A stretch of DNA of 64,000 bases from Algoriphagus marinus (lineage in GTDB: Bacteria; Bacteroidota; Bacteroidia; Cytophagales; Cyclobacteriaceae), in the NCBI RefSeq assembly GCF_001936475.1, contig NZ_MSPQ01000006.1, positions 1 to 64,000 of the forward strand, in the 5' to 3' direction. Numbering within the stretch: the stretch's first letter is position 1; every line of letters starts with the position of its first letter. This document shows, piece after piece, positions 53,336-63,763 of this stretch. The notes beneath the pieces are model-generated. The model did no database searches, had not been told where the DNA came from, and saw only the letters and a program-made list of their open reading frames with translations. Made by a program: the position numbers and the translations under genes.

Positions 53336-55510
53336 ATGAAAGAATTAAAATCAGGCTTTAGTCGGAGAGATTTTTTGAAGTCAACAGGTGGAGTAGCACT
53401 CTTTGTTGGGGTTTCAGGTATTTTGCCTCAACTAGTCTCATGCTCCAGTCCGGAAAAAATCAAAGAGGTACTTGCTAAGCATCCCATCACAGCTTGGGTA
53501 AAACTTACCGAAAATGGTGATATCACTATTTTTAACCCTGCTTCAGAAATGGGACAGGGTTCGATGACTTCTTTACCCTTACTTTTTGCAGAAGAAATGG
53601 ATGCCGACTGGTCAAAGGTCTCTGTGGAATTTTCTCCACAGGAATCAGAAATCTATGGATCTCCAGGTTGGTCACCAGGAAGTAAATTGATGTTTACCGT
53701 GGGCAGTCGAACAACCAATAGTTATTACATGACCATGCGCCAAGCCGGAGCGCAAGCCAGATATGTGCTTTTAGCCAGCGTTTCAAAAAAGTGGAATGTT
53801 CCTATTTCTGAGCTTTCTACCTCAAAGAGCATAGTAATCCATGAGAACAGTAATAGGCAAATTGAATATGGCGAGATAGTTTCTTTCCTTCAAATGCCTG
53901 AGAATCTACCGGATTTTGCTGAGGATAAATTGAAAAACCCTAAAGACTTTGAATGGGTAGGTAAAAAAATCAACCGAACCGATATCCCTGATAAAGTTAA
54001 CGGGAAAGCGAAATTTTCAATAGATATCAGATTACCTGATATGGTTTATGGAGTAATTGAAAGAGGTAATGTTCATGGTTCCAAACCCACTCTTCTGAAT
54101 GAAACTCAAGTCTTGGCTTCTCGAGGTGTTTTAAAGCTAATTAGTTTGGAATATGGAATTGGGATAGTTGCAAGCTCGATTGAAGATGCCTTAGCGGCAA
54201 AAAAAATCCTTTCAATTGATTGGAGCGATTCAAAAGCTTCAGGTCATAATTCGCAAGAAATATATTCTGAGTATGAGAAAATTGCATCCAGTAGCAAACA
54301 GGGTCAAGTTCTGGAAGAAAAAGGGAATGTAAAACAGGCAAAGAAAATTGCAAGTAAAACTTACCAGGCAGATTTCAAAAATGACTACATCTACCATGCA
54401 CAAATGGAACCTCTCAATGCTGTTGTGAAAATTTCTGAAGACTTGTCCGCAGCGGATGTTTGGGTGGGAAGTCAGCAGGGATTTGATACCAAATTAGGTG
54501 TGCCAGCTATACTGGGTATTGATCCAAAAAAAGTAACAGTACACTTGCAGTATTTGGGGGGTGGATTCGGCAGAAGAAGTATGAATGACTTTGTAGAAGA
54601 ATGTGCAACGCTTGCAAAAGAAATGGCTCCCTTGCCAGTCAAATTAATTTGGACGCGAGAGGATGATCTTACTTATGGGGCTTACCGACCATTATCCTTG
54701 CAAAGAATAGAAGCTAATACTGATCAAGACGGAAATGTGTCGGGATTTTCTCACCTAGTGGTAGGTGATGGAGGGAATCTTGTAGCAAGTGGAACTAACA
54801 ATTCACATTACAACATTCCCAATCAATTTGTAGAATGGAGAGAGGCTAGTAACGGGATTCGATTAAAACACTGGAGATCTGTAGGACATGGGCCAAACAA
54901 ATTTGCGATTGAATGTATGCTGGATGAGATCGCCCATGATCAGGGAAAAGACCCGATTCAGTTTAGAAAAAGTCTCCTATCGAATTCACCCCGCGCTTTG
55001 GCTACACTGGAGAAAGTCGAGCAGATTTCAAATTGGAATACACCATCAGAATCAGGTCGAGCTAAGGGAGTTGCCTTTGTGGAGCACGGTTCACTAGGTT
55101 CAGGTGTATGTGAGATTTCACTGAATCGGGAATCCGGGAAAATTAGCGTCCATAATTTTTGGGTTGCTTTGGATGCCGGAGTAATCGTCCATCCTGATAA
55201 TGTCAAAGCTCAAATGGAAGGAGGAATCATGATGGGAATTAGCAGTGCACTTAAAGAACAAATCACGATTGTTGATGGAAAAGTGCAGCAATCTAATTTT
55301 CATGATTATCAATTATTGAGAATGGAAGATATTCCAGATCAAATTGAAACAGAATTGATCGCTTCAGATATGCATCCGGAGGGTGTTGGAGAAACTGCCA
55401 CTCCTATGGTCGCTTGTGCTATCGCGAATGCTTTTTTAGCATTAACCGGAAAGAAATTGAGGCATTTACCTTTTACTCCTGAAAGAGTTTTAGAGGCTTT
55501 AAAAAGCTGA
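53336..55510 (+). CDS. molybdopterin large subunit, IorB-like, Tat-exported
   Basis: A 724-aa aldehyde/isoquinoline-type oxidase subunit. The N-terminus SRRDFLKSTGG is a twin-arginine signal and a cysteine in LVSC resembles a lipobox, so it may be a Tat lipoprotein. Molybdopterin-binding segments include MGQGSMTSLPLLFAEEM, YLGGGFGRRSMNDFVEE, RPLSLQRIEA and LDAGVIVHPDNVKAQMEGG. Glu686 in GVGETATPM is the catalytic base of the family. Such enzymes hydroxylate N-heterocycles or oxidise aldehydes. No cytochrome subunit or Moco insertion chaperone adjoins it. Confidence 0.88.
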   Translation: MKELKSGFSRRDFLKSTGGVALFVGVSGILPQLVSCSSPEKIKEVLAKHPITAWVKLTENGDITIFNPASEMGQGSMTSLPLLFAEEMDADWSKVSVEFSPQESEIYGSPGWSPGSKLMFTVGSRTTNSYYMTMRQAGAQARYVLLASVSKKWNVPISELSTSKSIVIHENSNRQIEYGEIVSFLQMPENLPDFAEDKLKNPKDFEWVGKKINRTDIPDKVNGKAKFSIDIRLPDMVYGVIERGNVHGSKPTLLNETQVLASRGVLKLISLEYGIGIVASSIEDALAAKKILSIDWSDSKASGHNSQEIYSEYEKIASSSKQGQVLEEKGNVKQAKKIASKTYQADFKNDYIYHAQMEPLNAVVKISEDLSAADVWVGSQQGFDTKLGVPAILGIDPKKVTVHLQYLGGGFGRRSMNDFVEECATLAKEMAPLPVKLIWTREDDLTYGAYRPLSLQRIEANTDQDGNVSGFSHLVVGDGGNLVASGTNNSHYNIPNQFVEWREASNGIRLKHWRSVGHGPNKFAIECMLDEIAHDQGKDPIQFRKSLLSNSPRALATLEKVEQISNWNTPSESGRAKGVAFVEHGSLGSGVCEISLNRESGKISVHNFWVALDAGVIVHPDNVKAQMEGGIMMGISSALKEQITIVDGKVQQSNFHDYQLLRMEDIPDQIETELIASDMHPEGVGETATPMVACAIANAFLALTGKKLRHLPFTPERVLEALKS

Positions 55511-55634
55511 AGATTTAATAGAATTTCAATTATTCAGAGGGAGTATTTATAGCGGAACATCACTAATATGTATCTATTTTCTCAACAATTAAATTTTTAT
55601 TAATGGACCATTTAAACTTAGATTTTTTACACAA

Positions 55635-56186
55635 TCAAATCTTCATCTTACGGATAACTTTAGGGAAATACCATAAATAGAAACCGCTAAAACTCATCAA
55701 AATCAATCCAAACGCAGTCAAGGTTGAATAAATCAATTTGGAGGTTTCAGTTCCGCCAAAGTAAAAATCCACTATACTTCCATCATGGACTTTTTCAATC
55801 CAATCCGAATGGCGAGTTTCGATGGAAAGCACTTCTCCCGAAAAGCCATCCAATTGTACTTCTGTAAAATGCGTCTGAAAAGTCACTTTAGCAATTCCTT
55901 TATCGGGTCTGATATCGATTCGATCCACCAAACTCGATTGTTTCATGGAATCCATTTTTTCCATTGCTATTTCTACCATTTGACTTGGAGAAATCCAGTC
56001 TTCCTTGGACTCGACTTTTGTTTTTAAAGTAGGCGGAAGCAATTCTGCTTTCTTTTTCCAAGCTAATAAAATGGACGTAATGCCAATGACGAAGAAAAAA
56101 AGGACCAAAGGAATTCCTAACCAGCGATGTAAAACCCGAAGTAATCGAAGGGATTTAACCTTTTGTTGAACTTCCTTATTTGCCAT
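55635..56186 (-). CDS. PepSY-associated membrane protein
   Basis: A 183-aa protein with an N-terminal membrane helix (about 22-42, LVLFFFVIGITSILLAW), a periplasmic PepSY-like region (about 65-125) and a C-terminal helix (about 152-175, LTAFGLILMSFSGFYLWYF). The HRWLG motif near the start is typical of PepSY-TM proteins, many of which relate to iron uptake or heme handling. The full PepSY-TM protein has more helices, so this is a short form. It overlaps the HMG-CoA lyase gene by 1 bp. Confidence 0.75.
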   Translation of the reverse strand: MANKEVQQKVKSLRLLRVLHRWLGIPLVLFFFVIGITSILLAWKKKAELLPPTLKTKVESKEDWISPSQMVEIAMEKMDSMKQSSLVDRIDIRPDKGIAKVTFQTHFTEVQLDGFSGEVLSIETRHSDWIEKVHDGSIVDFYFGGTETSKLIYSTLTAFGLILMSFSGFYLWYFPKVIRKMKI

Positions 56187-57043
56187 CAGATAGCTGGATT
56201 AAAGACGTAATTGGCCAGTTTCATCGCTTCAGCCAATTCTATTTTATTTAGCTCAAGCTTTTCACCTGAAGCCTCCAAAGTATCAATCATTACTTCAGTC
56301 GCCATATTACCTACTAATTCATCTTTTGCCATTGGGCAACCTCCAAAGCCTTTCAAAGCTCCATCGAATCGCATACATCCTCCAGCAAGACCAGCAAGAA
56401 CTTTCTCCGGAATAGTATCTCTAGTCGAGTGAAGATGCGCACCAAACTCAATATGAGGGAACGAGGAAACATTGATTTCAAATAAGCTGCGAATGGATTC
56501 AGGGTTGGCAACTCCTATGGTATCAGAAAGCGAGATGATTTTGATTCCAATTTCATCCAATTGTTGGACAAATTCCGCGACCAATTCAGGAGAATACAGG
56601 TCTCCATAAGGATTCCCAAACCCCATACTTAGGTAAGTTACCAAGGTCTTTCCTTTGATTTCACAGCGATTTTGAATCTCTTCTACAGTTTCCAAAGCTT
56701 GAGCAATAGAAGCATTGGTATTACGCTGCTGGAAAGTCTCTGATAAAGAAAGGGGGAAACCCAAGTAATCAATCTCAGGAAAGGTAAGTGCATCCTCCGC
56801 CCCACGTACATTTGCCACGATGGCCAGAAGCTTACTTTTCGAATTATGCAGATCCAAAAGACTTAAAACCTCTGCTGTATCCCGCATTTGTGGAATAGCT
56901 TTCGGACTCACAAAGCTCCCAAAATCAATCGTATCAAAACCTACTTCCAATAATTGGTTGATATATGCCGCCTTGATTGCAGTATCAATAAAATCAGGAA
57001 GACCCTGCATAGCATCGCGGGGACATTCAATCAGTTTAATCAT
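56186..57043 (-). CDS. hydroxymethylglutaryl-CoA lyase
   Basis: A 285-aa TIM-barrel lyase that splits HMG-CoA into acetoacetate and acetyl-CoA at the end of leucine breakdown. IECPRDAMQGL opens the active site (R9, D10), FVSPKAIPQM, FGAHLHSTRDT and the signature GGCMRFDGALKGFGGCPMAKDELVGN (in parts) with the active-site Cys follow. The thiolase elsewhere in the window could take the acetoacetate onward, but the two are not in one operon. Confidence 0.9.
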   Translation of the reverse strand: MIKLIECPRDAMQGLPDFIDTAIKAAYINQLLEVGFDTIDFGSFVSPKAIPQMRDTAEVLSLLDLHNSKSKLLAIVANVRGAEDALTFPEIDYLGFPLSLSETFQQRNTNASIAQALETVEEIQNRCEIKGKTLVTYLSMGFGNPYGDLYSPELVAEFVQQLDEIGIKIISLSDTIGVANPESIRSLFEINVSSFPHIEFGAHLHSTRDTIPEKVLAGLAGGCMRFDGALKGFGGCPMAKDELVGNMATEVMIDTLEASGEKLELNKIELAEAMKLANYVFNPAI

Positions 57044-57266
57044 GTTTGAATTTAGATATAATAATGAAGCTCAAAAACGAGAATTATATAAGCAGTGAAT
57101 TTTGAGACCTAAAATCTCAAATTAGCTTATATGGTGAAGATTAAATTTTTTAGCTCAATTTAATTCGTGAAGAATATTCTATCGTTGTAAAAACAAAAAT
57201 TAAGACTTAGGCTAAAGGGAATAAAATACTGGAAAAGAGAATTTTACGTATCCTTCTGATTGCACT

Positions 57267-57306
57267 AAAAAAGTAAATACGATCGAATTATAAAAACTCG
57301 ATCGTA
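57267..57306 (-). terminator. terminator of the met operon
   Basis: TACGATCGA (57278-57286) and TCGATCGTA (57298-57306) form a 9-bp stem. On the minus strand it is followed by a T-rich run (complement of 57267-57277). It lies 22 nt past the metF stop. The rest of 57044-57328 holds no gene. Confidence 0.75.
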
Positions 57307-57328
57307 CTTTAAATTAGTTTACAGATCT

Positions 57329-58282
57329 CTAGAAGATCTCCTTCGCAATCTTATAAGTGGTATCTGCCTTACTCATGGTATAGAAGTGAAGTGAAGGAAC
57401 TCCTCTTTCAACCAATTCTTTGCACTGCGCAATGGACCATTCAATACCCACTTCTTTCACTTCCTGATTGGTTTTACATTTTTCCAACTCATCCATCAAA
57501 TCATCTGGCAAATCCAAGAAAAAGGTTCGGGGAAGCATGGTGATTTGTCCCAAAGTAGTAATCGGTTTGATTCCAGGAATAATGGGAACAGTAATTCCTG
57601 CTGCCCTAACATCCTCTACAAACTTGAAAAACTTCTCATTATCAAAAAACATCTGAGTTACGATATATTCTGCACCATTATCAACTTTTTCTTTCAAGTA
57701 TTTGAGGTCAAACTTCATGGATGGAGCTTCAAAATGCTTCTCTGGATAGCCTGCTACTCCCACACAAAAATCAGTTTGGAAGCCAATCTCTGTTTCTTCG
57801 TGTAGATACTTTCCTGCATTCATCCCAATAATCTGCTGAACCAATTCGCTTGCAAAATGATGCCCATTTGGTTCTGGAATGAATCTACCCTCCGCCTTTG
57901 GAGCATCGCCACGAAGTGCCAACACATTTTCCACTCCAATAAAATTCAAATCAATCAATGCATTTTCAGTTTCCTCTTTGGTAAATCCACCACAAAGCAG
58001 ATGAGGTACCGCATCAATATGAAAACGATTCATAATTGCAGCACATATTCCTACAGTACCAGGACGCTTTTTTGTACTGATTTTTTCCAACAAACCATTC
58101 GGATGCTTCTTATAAATAAATTCTTCCCGATGGTAAGTCACATCGACGAAAGGAGGCTTAAAATCCATCAATGGGGAAATTCCCTCCAAGAGTTCTTTTA
58201 GACTTTGACCTTTTAAAGGAGGAAGTATTTCGAAAGAGAAAAGCGTGCTTTTTGCTTCTTTCAGATGTTCGGTGATTTTCAT
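57329..58282 (-). CDS. metF: methylenetetrahydrofolate reductase
   Basis: A 317-aa FAD enzyme making 5-methyl-THF, the methyl donor for MetH. The barrel shows FSFEILPPLKG near the start (active-site Glu), FVDVTYHREE, LALRGDAPK, YIVTQMFFDNEKFFKFVED, PIIPGIKPI and GVPSLHFYTMS. It is the last gene of the metH(N)-metH(C)-metF set, 86 bp after metH(C), so the same SAM riboswitch very probably controls it. Cytoplasmic. Confidence 0.95.
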   Translation of the reverse strand: MKITEHLKEAKSTLFSFEILPPLKGQSLKELLEGISPLMDFKPPFVDVTYHREEFIYKKHPNGLLEKISTKKRPGTVGICAAIMNRFHIDAVPHLLCGGFTKEETENALIDLNFIGVENVLALRGDAPKAEGRFIPEPNGHHFASELVQQIIGMNAGKYLHEETEIGFQTDFCVGVAGYPEKHFEAPSMKFDLKYLKEKVDNGAEYIVTQMFFDNEKFFKFVEDVRAAGITVPIIPGIKPITTLGQITMLPRTFFLDLPDDLMDELEKCKTNQEVKEVGIEWSIAQCKELVERGVPSLHFYTMSKADTTYKIAKEIF

Positions 58283-58368
58283 CTGTTTATAATTTGTTTT
58301 TTAAAGGCCATATGGAATCTCGCAGAATATAATCATCCTAGTGTTTGACTTTTTAGCCATGCTCGATT

Positions 58369-61071
58369 TCATAAAACTGATTCTGAAATCGATAATGTTG
58401 GTGTATATGCAAGGTTTGGAGACAGTAATCGTTCAGCTTCTCGAATACTGATTCCCTTTCGCTCAGCATAACTTGCCACTTGGTCTGCTCCGATTTTACC
58501 TAATCCAAAGTATTTACTTTCTGGATTCCCAAAATAAAATCCGGAAACTGAAGAAGTGGGATACATGGCATAACTGGAAGTCAGTGAGATTCCAATAGAA
58601 TTTTCAACCTCCAACAAATTGAAAATAGTTTCTTTTTCCGAATGCTCAGGACAGGCGGGATATCCTGGAGCAGGTCGAATTCCTAAGTATTCTTCTCTAA
58701 CCAAACTTTCATTGTCTAAAGATTCATTTTTTGCATACCCCCAATATTCCTTACGTACTAATTCATGAACATATTCCGCAGCCGCCTCTGCCAATCGGTC
58801 AGCAAGGGCCTTGAATAAAATATCATTGTAATCATCTCCATCAGCCTGGAATTCAGCCAACTTCGTCTCCATACCTAAGCCTGATGTCACTGCAAAACAT
58901 CCCAGGTAATCTTCCTGATTTGGATGAATGTAGTCTGCAAGTGATCGATTGGGAACTCCTTTCCCTTTCTTTCCTTGCTGGCGCAAAAAGTGAAACTTGC
59001 CAATCGAATTAGTTGAGTCATTAGATTCAAATACAAGGGCATCATCATTAATTCTTTTCACAGGAAAAATTCCAAACACTGCTTTGGCAGAAATCCACCT
59101 TTCCTCAATCAATTGATCCAACATTTCATTCGCATCCGAAAATAGCTTCTTCGCTTCCAAACCTATAATAGGATCTTCTAGGATTTTGGGATATTTCCCA
59201 CTCAGCATCCAAGTACTAAAGAACGGAGTCCAATCTATGTATTTTCTTAAAACAGATAAGTCCAAATCTTCCAGAATGGTTTTTCCAAGTTGAGTTGGTT
59301 TTACAGGTGTATTTGTTGACCAGTCAATGTCCACAGGATTCGATTTTGCTTCCTCATAAGAAATCAATTGCTTCACCGATTGTTTGGCCTCATGCTCAAT
59401 TCTAAGTTGGCGATACGTCTCTTTGAGTTTTACTTTGTATGGCTCCTTTGTTTCCTCAGAAATTGTTTCCCCTGCAATTGGAACAGATTTACTGGCATCA
59501 GTCACATGGATCACAATCCCAGAATAGACTGGATCAATTTTCACAGCAGTATGGATTCTTGACGTTGTAGCTCCACCAATCAAAAGCGGAATAGTCAATC
59601 CTTGTCGCTCCATCTCCGAAGCCACATTAACCATCTCATCCAGCGAAGGAGTAATTAATCCACTCAATCCAATGATATCCACTTTACTTTTAATCGCTTC
59701 ATCTATAATCTTCTGCGCATCCACCATAACACCCAAATCGATGATTTGATAACTGTTGCAAGACAAAACTACTCCTACGATATTTTTACCGATATCATGC
59801 ACATCACCTTTTACTGTTGCGAGTAAAATTTTCTTTAATGATGAAGCTTCCTGACCTTCTTCTGGTAAAGGCATAAAAGGCTCTAAATAGGCTACTGCCT
59901 TTTTCATCACCCTAGCAGATTTCACCACTTGAGGTAAAAACATTTTACCCTCCCCAAAAAGATCGCCAACAACATTCATCCCATCCATCAGGGGACCTTC
60001 GATCACATGAAGTGGGTTTTGCAATAGAAGCCTAGCCTCCTCAGTATCCTCGATGATGTAATCCAAAATCCCTTTTACCAAAGCATGCTCAATTCGTTTT
60101 GATACGGGATCAGATCTCCAAGCCTCATTCGCAATTTCCTTTTTTCCTGATGATTTTACCGTTTCTGCAAAATCCAAGAGTCGTTCTGTAGCATCCTCTT
60201 TTCTGTCAAAAAGCACATCTTCAACCCGCTCAAGCAAATCCTTAGGTATATCGTCATAGACTTCCAGCATAGTAGGATTGACGATTCCCATATCCATCCC
60301 ATGATGAATCGCATGGTAAAGAAAGGCTGCATGCATTGCCTCTCTGACAGGATTATTGCCCCGAAAAGAAAAGCTCACATTACTAACCCCACCAGAAACT
60401 TTTGCTCCGGGCAGGTTTTCTTTGATCCATTTAGTTGCCAAGAAAAAATCTAAGGCATTCCTTTTATGCTCTTCCATACCAGTAGCTACTGGAAAGATAT
60501 TTGGATCAAAAATGATGTCTTGTGGATTGAATTTTACAACGTCAACCAGAACCCTATAGCTTCGCTCACAGATTTGAATTCTTCGTTCATAGGTGTCAGC
60601 CTGACCTTTTTCATCAAAAGCCATCACTACTACGGCAGCTCCAAATTTCTTAATAGTCTTCGCTTGCTGTATAAACTCCTCCTCTCCATTCTTCAATGAA
60701 ATAGAGTTTACTATTCCTTTTCCCTGAACGCATTTCAAGCCTGCTAAAATGATGCTCCACTTTGAGCTATCAATCATGATCGGAATACGGCTGATTTCAG
60801 GTTCTGAAGCGATAAGATTCAGAAATTTATTCATCGCAAATTCTCCATCCAGCATCCCCTCATCCATACAGACATCCAAAATCTGAGCTCCTCCCCTTAC
60901 CTGGTCAAGTGCTACTTCAAGCGCTTCGTCATAATTCCCGTCAAGAATTAATCTCGCAAACTTCTTTGATCCGGTAATATTTGTTCGCTCTCCTATGTTG
61001 ACAAAATTCAACTCCGGAGTAAAAATCAAGGGCTCTAAGCCAGAAAGTTTTAAATAATTATTGGTTTTCAT
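58369..61071 (-). CDS. metH: methionine synthase MetH, folate/B12/activation part
   Basis: A 900-aa protein covering the C-terminal three quarters of cobalamin-dependent methionine synthase. The pterin-binding domain starts with [16 protein letters not shown]. The cobalamin cap follows, then the B12 domain with the ligand motif [12 protein letters not shown] (DxHxxG). The AdoMet-binding activation domain ends with [12 protein letters not shown] and [21 protein letters not shown]. The homocysteine domain is a separate gene 4 bp upstream. The two must assemble to transfer methyl from 5-methyl-THF to homocysteine. Confidence 0.95.
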   Translation of the reverse strand: MKTNNYLKLSGLEPLIFTPELNFVNIGERTNITGSKKFARLILDGNYDEALEVALDQVRGGAQILDVCMDEGMLDGEFAMNKFLNLIASEPEISRIPIMIDSSKWSIILAGLKCVQGKGIVNSISLKNGEEEFIQQAKTIKKFGAAVVVMAFDEKGQADTYERRIQICERSYRVLVDVVKFNPQDIIFDPNIFPVATGMEEHKRNALDFFLATKWIKENLPGAKVSGGVSNVSFSFRGNNPVREAMHAAFLYHAIHHGMDMGIVNPTMLEVYDDIPKDLLERVEDVLFDRKEDATERLLDFAETVKSSGKKEIANEAWRSDPVSKRIEHALVKGILDYIIEDTEEARLLLQNPLHVIEGPLMDGMNVVGDLFGEGKMFLPQVVKSARVMKKAVAYLEPFMPLPEEGQEASSLKKILLATVKGDVHDIGKNIVGVVLSCNSYQIIDLGVMVDAQKIIDEAIKSKVDIIGLSGLITPSLDEMVNVASEMERQGLTIPLLIGGATTSRIHTAVKIDPVYSGIVIHVTDASKSVPIAGETISEETKEPYKVKLKETYRQLRIEHEAKQSVKQLISYEEAKSNPVDIDWSTNTPVKPTQLGKTILEDLDLSVLRKYIDWTPFFSTWMLSGKYPKILEDPIIGLEAKKLFSDANEMLDQLIEERWISAKAVFGIFPVKRINDDALVFESNDSTNSIGKFHFLRQQGKKGKGVPNRSLADYIHPNQEDYLGCFAVTSGLGMETKLAEFQADGDDYNDILFKALADRLAEAAAEYVHELVRKEYWGYAKNESLDNESLVREEYLGIRPAPGYPACPEHSEKETIFNLLEVENSIGISLTSSYAMYPTSSVSGFYFGNPESKYFGLGKIGADQVASYAERKGISIREAERLLSPNLAYTPTLSISESVL

Positions 61072-61075
61072 ACGC

Positions 61076-62128
61076 TCAATCCAACTGTTCTTCTACCTCA
61101 TTTAATTCAAGTTTTCTAGGTTGAAAACCCGCTGCCATAGTTGAAAGTGCTGAAATATGTTCAGGAGTTGTGCCGCAACAGCCTCCCAAAATATTTAGCA
61201 TTCCTTCTTTCAAAAACTCACGCACTTGATCTGCCATCTCATTGGCACCTTGATCATATTGTCCAAATTCATTAGGCAAACCTGCATTAGGATATGCACT
61301 TACAAAAAATGGTGCTTTTTGCGCTAAGACTTTTAAATATGGACGTAGTTCTTTGGCTCCAAGTGCACAATTCAAGCCCACTGAAAGCAAAGGGACATGC
61401 GAAACAGAAATCAGGAAGGCCTCTGTTGTCTGACCTGAAAGTGTTCGTCCAGATGCATCTGTGATAGTACCGGAAATCATAATTGGAATTCCTCCTTCCT
61501 TCGGATCCAATGGAATACCCCGCTTTTCAAAAACATCTTGAATAGCAAAAAGTGCTGCTTTAGCATTTAGCGTATCAAAAATAGTCTCAACCAAAATAAT
61601 GTCGGCACCTCCATCCAATAGCCCATTTACTTGCTCAGCATAAGCTTCGGCGAGCTGGTCAAAAGTAATTGCCCGATATCCCGGATCATTCACATCCGGC
61701 GAAAGTGATGCTGTCCGATTGGTTGGTCCAACAGCTCCCGCTACAAACCTTGGTTGATTGGGATTTTTTAAAGTAAACTCATCGGCTACTTCCCGAGCTA
61801 TTTTCGCAGATTCAAAATTGATAGCATAAGCCAAATGCCCTAATTTGTAATCCTCTTGGGCAATAGATGTTCCCGAAAAGGTATTCGTTTCGATTATATC
61901 GGCACCTGCTTTTAAGTATTCTCTATGGATGTCTTTAATAATATCCGGCCGGCTTAAAGAGAGAAGGTCATTATTACCTTTAAGAGGTTTGGGATGGTCC
62001 TTTAAATCCGGAGTTCTAAAATCATTTTCCTCCAACTTATACCGCTGAATCATGGTACCCATAGCACCATCCAGGATTAGGATTTTCTTAGAAAGTTGTT
62101 GAAGAAGAAGTTCCGTTCTGTTTTGCAT
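61076..62128 (-). CDS. metH: methionine synthase MetH, homocysteine-binding part
   Basis: About 350 aa from ATG 62128; an in-frame TTG at 62158 is less likely. It is the homocysteine S-methyltransferase barrel: [47 protein letters not shown] (in parts), and the zinc ligands Cys in [12 protein letters not shown] and the pair in [11 protein letters not shown]. It lacks the folate and cobalamin parts, which follow in the next gene 4 bp later. The split form is known in Bacteroidota and both halves look intact. Confidence 0.93.
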   Translation of the reverse strand: MQNRTELLLQQLSKKILILDGAMGTMIQRYKLEENDFRTPDLKDHPKPLKGNNDLLSLSRPDIIKDIHREYLKAGADIIETNTFSGTSIAQEDYKLGHLAYAINFESAKIAREVADEFTLKNPNQPRFVAGAVGPTNRTASLSPDVNDPGYRAITFDQLAEAYAEQVNGLLDGGADIILVETIFDTLNAKAALFAIQDVFEKRGIPLDPKEGGIPIMISGTITDASGRTLSGQTTEAFLISVSHVPLLSVGLNCALGAKELRPYLKVLAQKAPFFVSAYPNAGLPNEFGQYDQGANEMADQVREFLKEGMLNILGGCCGTTPEHISALSTMAAGFQPRKLELNEVEEQLD

Positions 62129-62162
62129 AGTTCTTTTTTCAAAAAGCTTATCGAGCAAAACA

Positions 62163-62188
62163 CGGATAAAAGTACAAGTACTTGTCCG
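62163..62188 (-). promoter_or_regulatory. hairpin after the SAM aptamer, possible expression platform
   Basis: Directly after the riboswitch on the minus strand, CGGA and AAGTAC pair with GTACTT and TCCG to form one hairpin with a 2-nt loop. A TTTT run lies within its right arm, not after it. It may be part of the expression platform. It lies 35 nt before the metH start, so control of translation is as possible as termination. Confidence 0.5.
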
Positions 62189-62285
62189 CTCATCTGTTTC
62201 CGGTTAATTCCGGAATGGGAGTTAGCACCTTTAATTTAGGTTGCTAAGACGTCATAGGGCCCTTCCCTCGGTCTTTCTCGATAAG
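62189..62285 (-). ncRNA. SAM-I (S-box) riboswitch
   Basis: Read on the minus strand, the leader holds the S-box core in order: CTTATCGAGA with P1 strand CTTATC (62285-62280), GAGGGAAGGGCCC, ATGACGTCTTAGCAACC, an AT-rich P3 loop, GGTGCTAACTCC and a terminal hairpin (CCGGAATTAACCGG), closing with GATGAG (62194-62189) that pairs with CTTATC. A -7-like TACCTTTA (62291-62298) would start the RNA at the first P1 base. High SAM should shut down the metH(N)-metH(C)-metF operon, which makes methionine. Confidence 0.93.
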
Positions 62286-62375
62286 CAATGTAAAGGTAAT
62301 ATCATTTTACTAATAAATCCGTCTATTTAGTGGAAATGGATTAGAAAAAGCATTAAAAAATAACAAACTATGTAT

Positions 62376-63692
62376 TTATGGCCTGATTCCTATTCCAAAA
62401 GTCAAATACGAACCTGCCATGAAATCGACCATATCCAACTCTCCCAAACGGTAATTTCCTATAGGAACTTCATACCCAAAAGATGCGGAAAGCATTAAAT
62501 CAAAATATTTTCGTTTTGTCATTGGGATTCCATACTCGGCAAAGACCTCAGGCTTAAGCATCAAACCTGTATTCCTTAGATATCCATCAAATGTTCGCTC
62601 TTCAAAAAGTTCGGGGAAATCTGGTTTTTGGTTGGTCAAAAGTGAATAGCGGATATTGCCAAATCCCAAACCCGTCAATCCACCAATCCCTAGGTTTTTA
62701 AACTGGAAGAATTTATAACCCCCATTCGCATAAATTCTTAAACTATTTAGACTATGACTTTTTAGAGAGGAAGCATTTCCTGACAATGCAAGATTAAATA
62801 CCTCTGCTCCGTAGAGCAATTTTTCTGTATTTCCGAGAATCCGAAGTCCCCAATTTGAAGGCATACCATCCAATGCAGAAAAACCCGCCTTCTCAAGTTC
62901 TTGGTTCAACCGACTTGCATTGGTAAAATGAACTCCTCTGATGAGGTAAACCCCAATCCCCGCATCTTTGTAGAAAAAATTACGGTCTGGAAGTGATATT
63001 CCTGCTCCAACTCTTAAAAAAGCGCCACTTTGAGTATTATCAAATGAGATCCCATTCAATTCCCATTTACCTTCAAAAGGACTAAAAGAATAACCAACTT
63101 TTGTTAGGATCTGAAGTGCCTCTGGTCTACCGGGTAGATCAAAATCATAACTTAACTGAAACCCGATTTCCGTGAGAAAATTCCCGTAATTCTGAGTTCC
63201 TTTTTGGATATCTTTTTCTCGAAGAATAAAGCCCTTCTCAGGATCACCTAGAAAAACCTCAAGGTTACTAGGTCTTTCAGTAGGCATCATCTGAAAATTC
63301 AAAAATCCTACACCAAGGGACATATAGTGGATTAATTGAAATCTAGATTCCTCGGTAAAAGAGTATCCAATATTCAGAAGTGCTCTCGAAGTTCGATAAC
63401 TAAGCGTAAAATCATCAAATTGACTTCTTTTCCCTTGGTTGTGAAAGAGTTCAAGTCCTAAAACAAAATCATTAATTCGAGTCTGGGTTCCGAGTCCAAT
63501 AGTTTGGTAACGGTTTAATAAACCTGACAATCCTCTTTCCTCCAAGAGTTTATCAAACTGATTCAGCTTGGCCCCGGATGTACCCGCAACAACATAGATT
63601 GAGGATCTTTTGGCAACAAGTCTTTGACCTGAGACAGGATGGAAACTCAAAAAGGTAAAAACGAGTAGAAATAGTCTAAAAATAAGCTGCAT
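62376..63692 (-). CDS. predicted outer-membrane beta-barrel protein
   Basis: A 438-aa protein with a signal peptide (cut near PVSGQ). Alternating short aromatic strands (SRALLNIGYSF, FQLIHYMSLGVGFLNFQM, EALQILTKVGYSFSPFEGKWEL, FFKFKNLGIGGLTGLGFGN-like) and a C-terminal strand SYLTFGIGIRP indicate a barrel of 12-14 strands. It has no cysteine cluster or enzyme motif. I do not recognise a family. It may be a porin-like or structural protein. It lies downstream of the response-regulator gene on the same strand. Confidence 0.6.
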   Translation of the reverse strand: MQLIFRLFLLVFTFLSFHPVSGQRLVAKRSSIYVVAGTSGAKLNQFDKLLEERGLSGLLNRYQTIGLGTQTRINDFVLGLELFHNQGKRSQFDDFTLSYRTSRALLNIGYSFTEESRFQLIHYMSLGVGFLNFQMMPTERPSNLEVFLGDPEKGFILREKDIQKGTQNYGNFLTEIGFQLSYDFDLPGRPEALQILTKVGYSFSPFEGKWELNGISFDNTQSGAFLRVGAGISLPDRNFFYKDAGIGVYLIRGVHFTNASRLNQELEKAGFSALDGMPSNWGLRILGNTEKLLYGAEVFNLALSGNASSLKSHSLNSLRIYANGGYKFFQFKNLGIGGLTGLGFGNIRYSLLTNQKPDFPELFEERTFDGYLRNTGLMLKPEVFAEYGIPMTKRKYFDLMLSASFGYEVPIGNYRLGELDMVDFMAGSYLTFGIGIRP

Positions 63693-63763
63693 TAAGAAAT
63701 TCGATTTTCTATGTGGGTCATTTTATAGATCCAACTAGGCAAAATTAGTGCTAAATCGAATTT

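Noticed and set aside
61069-61078. metH split as a frameshift pseudogene
   Set aside because: A TGA, 4 nt and a good ATG separate two complete domain sets with intact active residues, and split MetH is known in this phylum.
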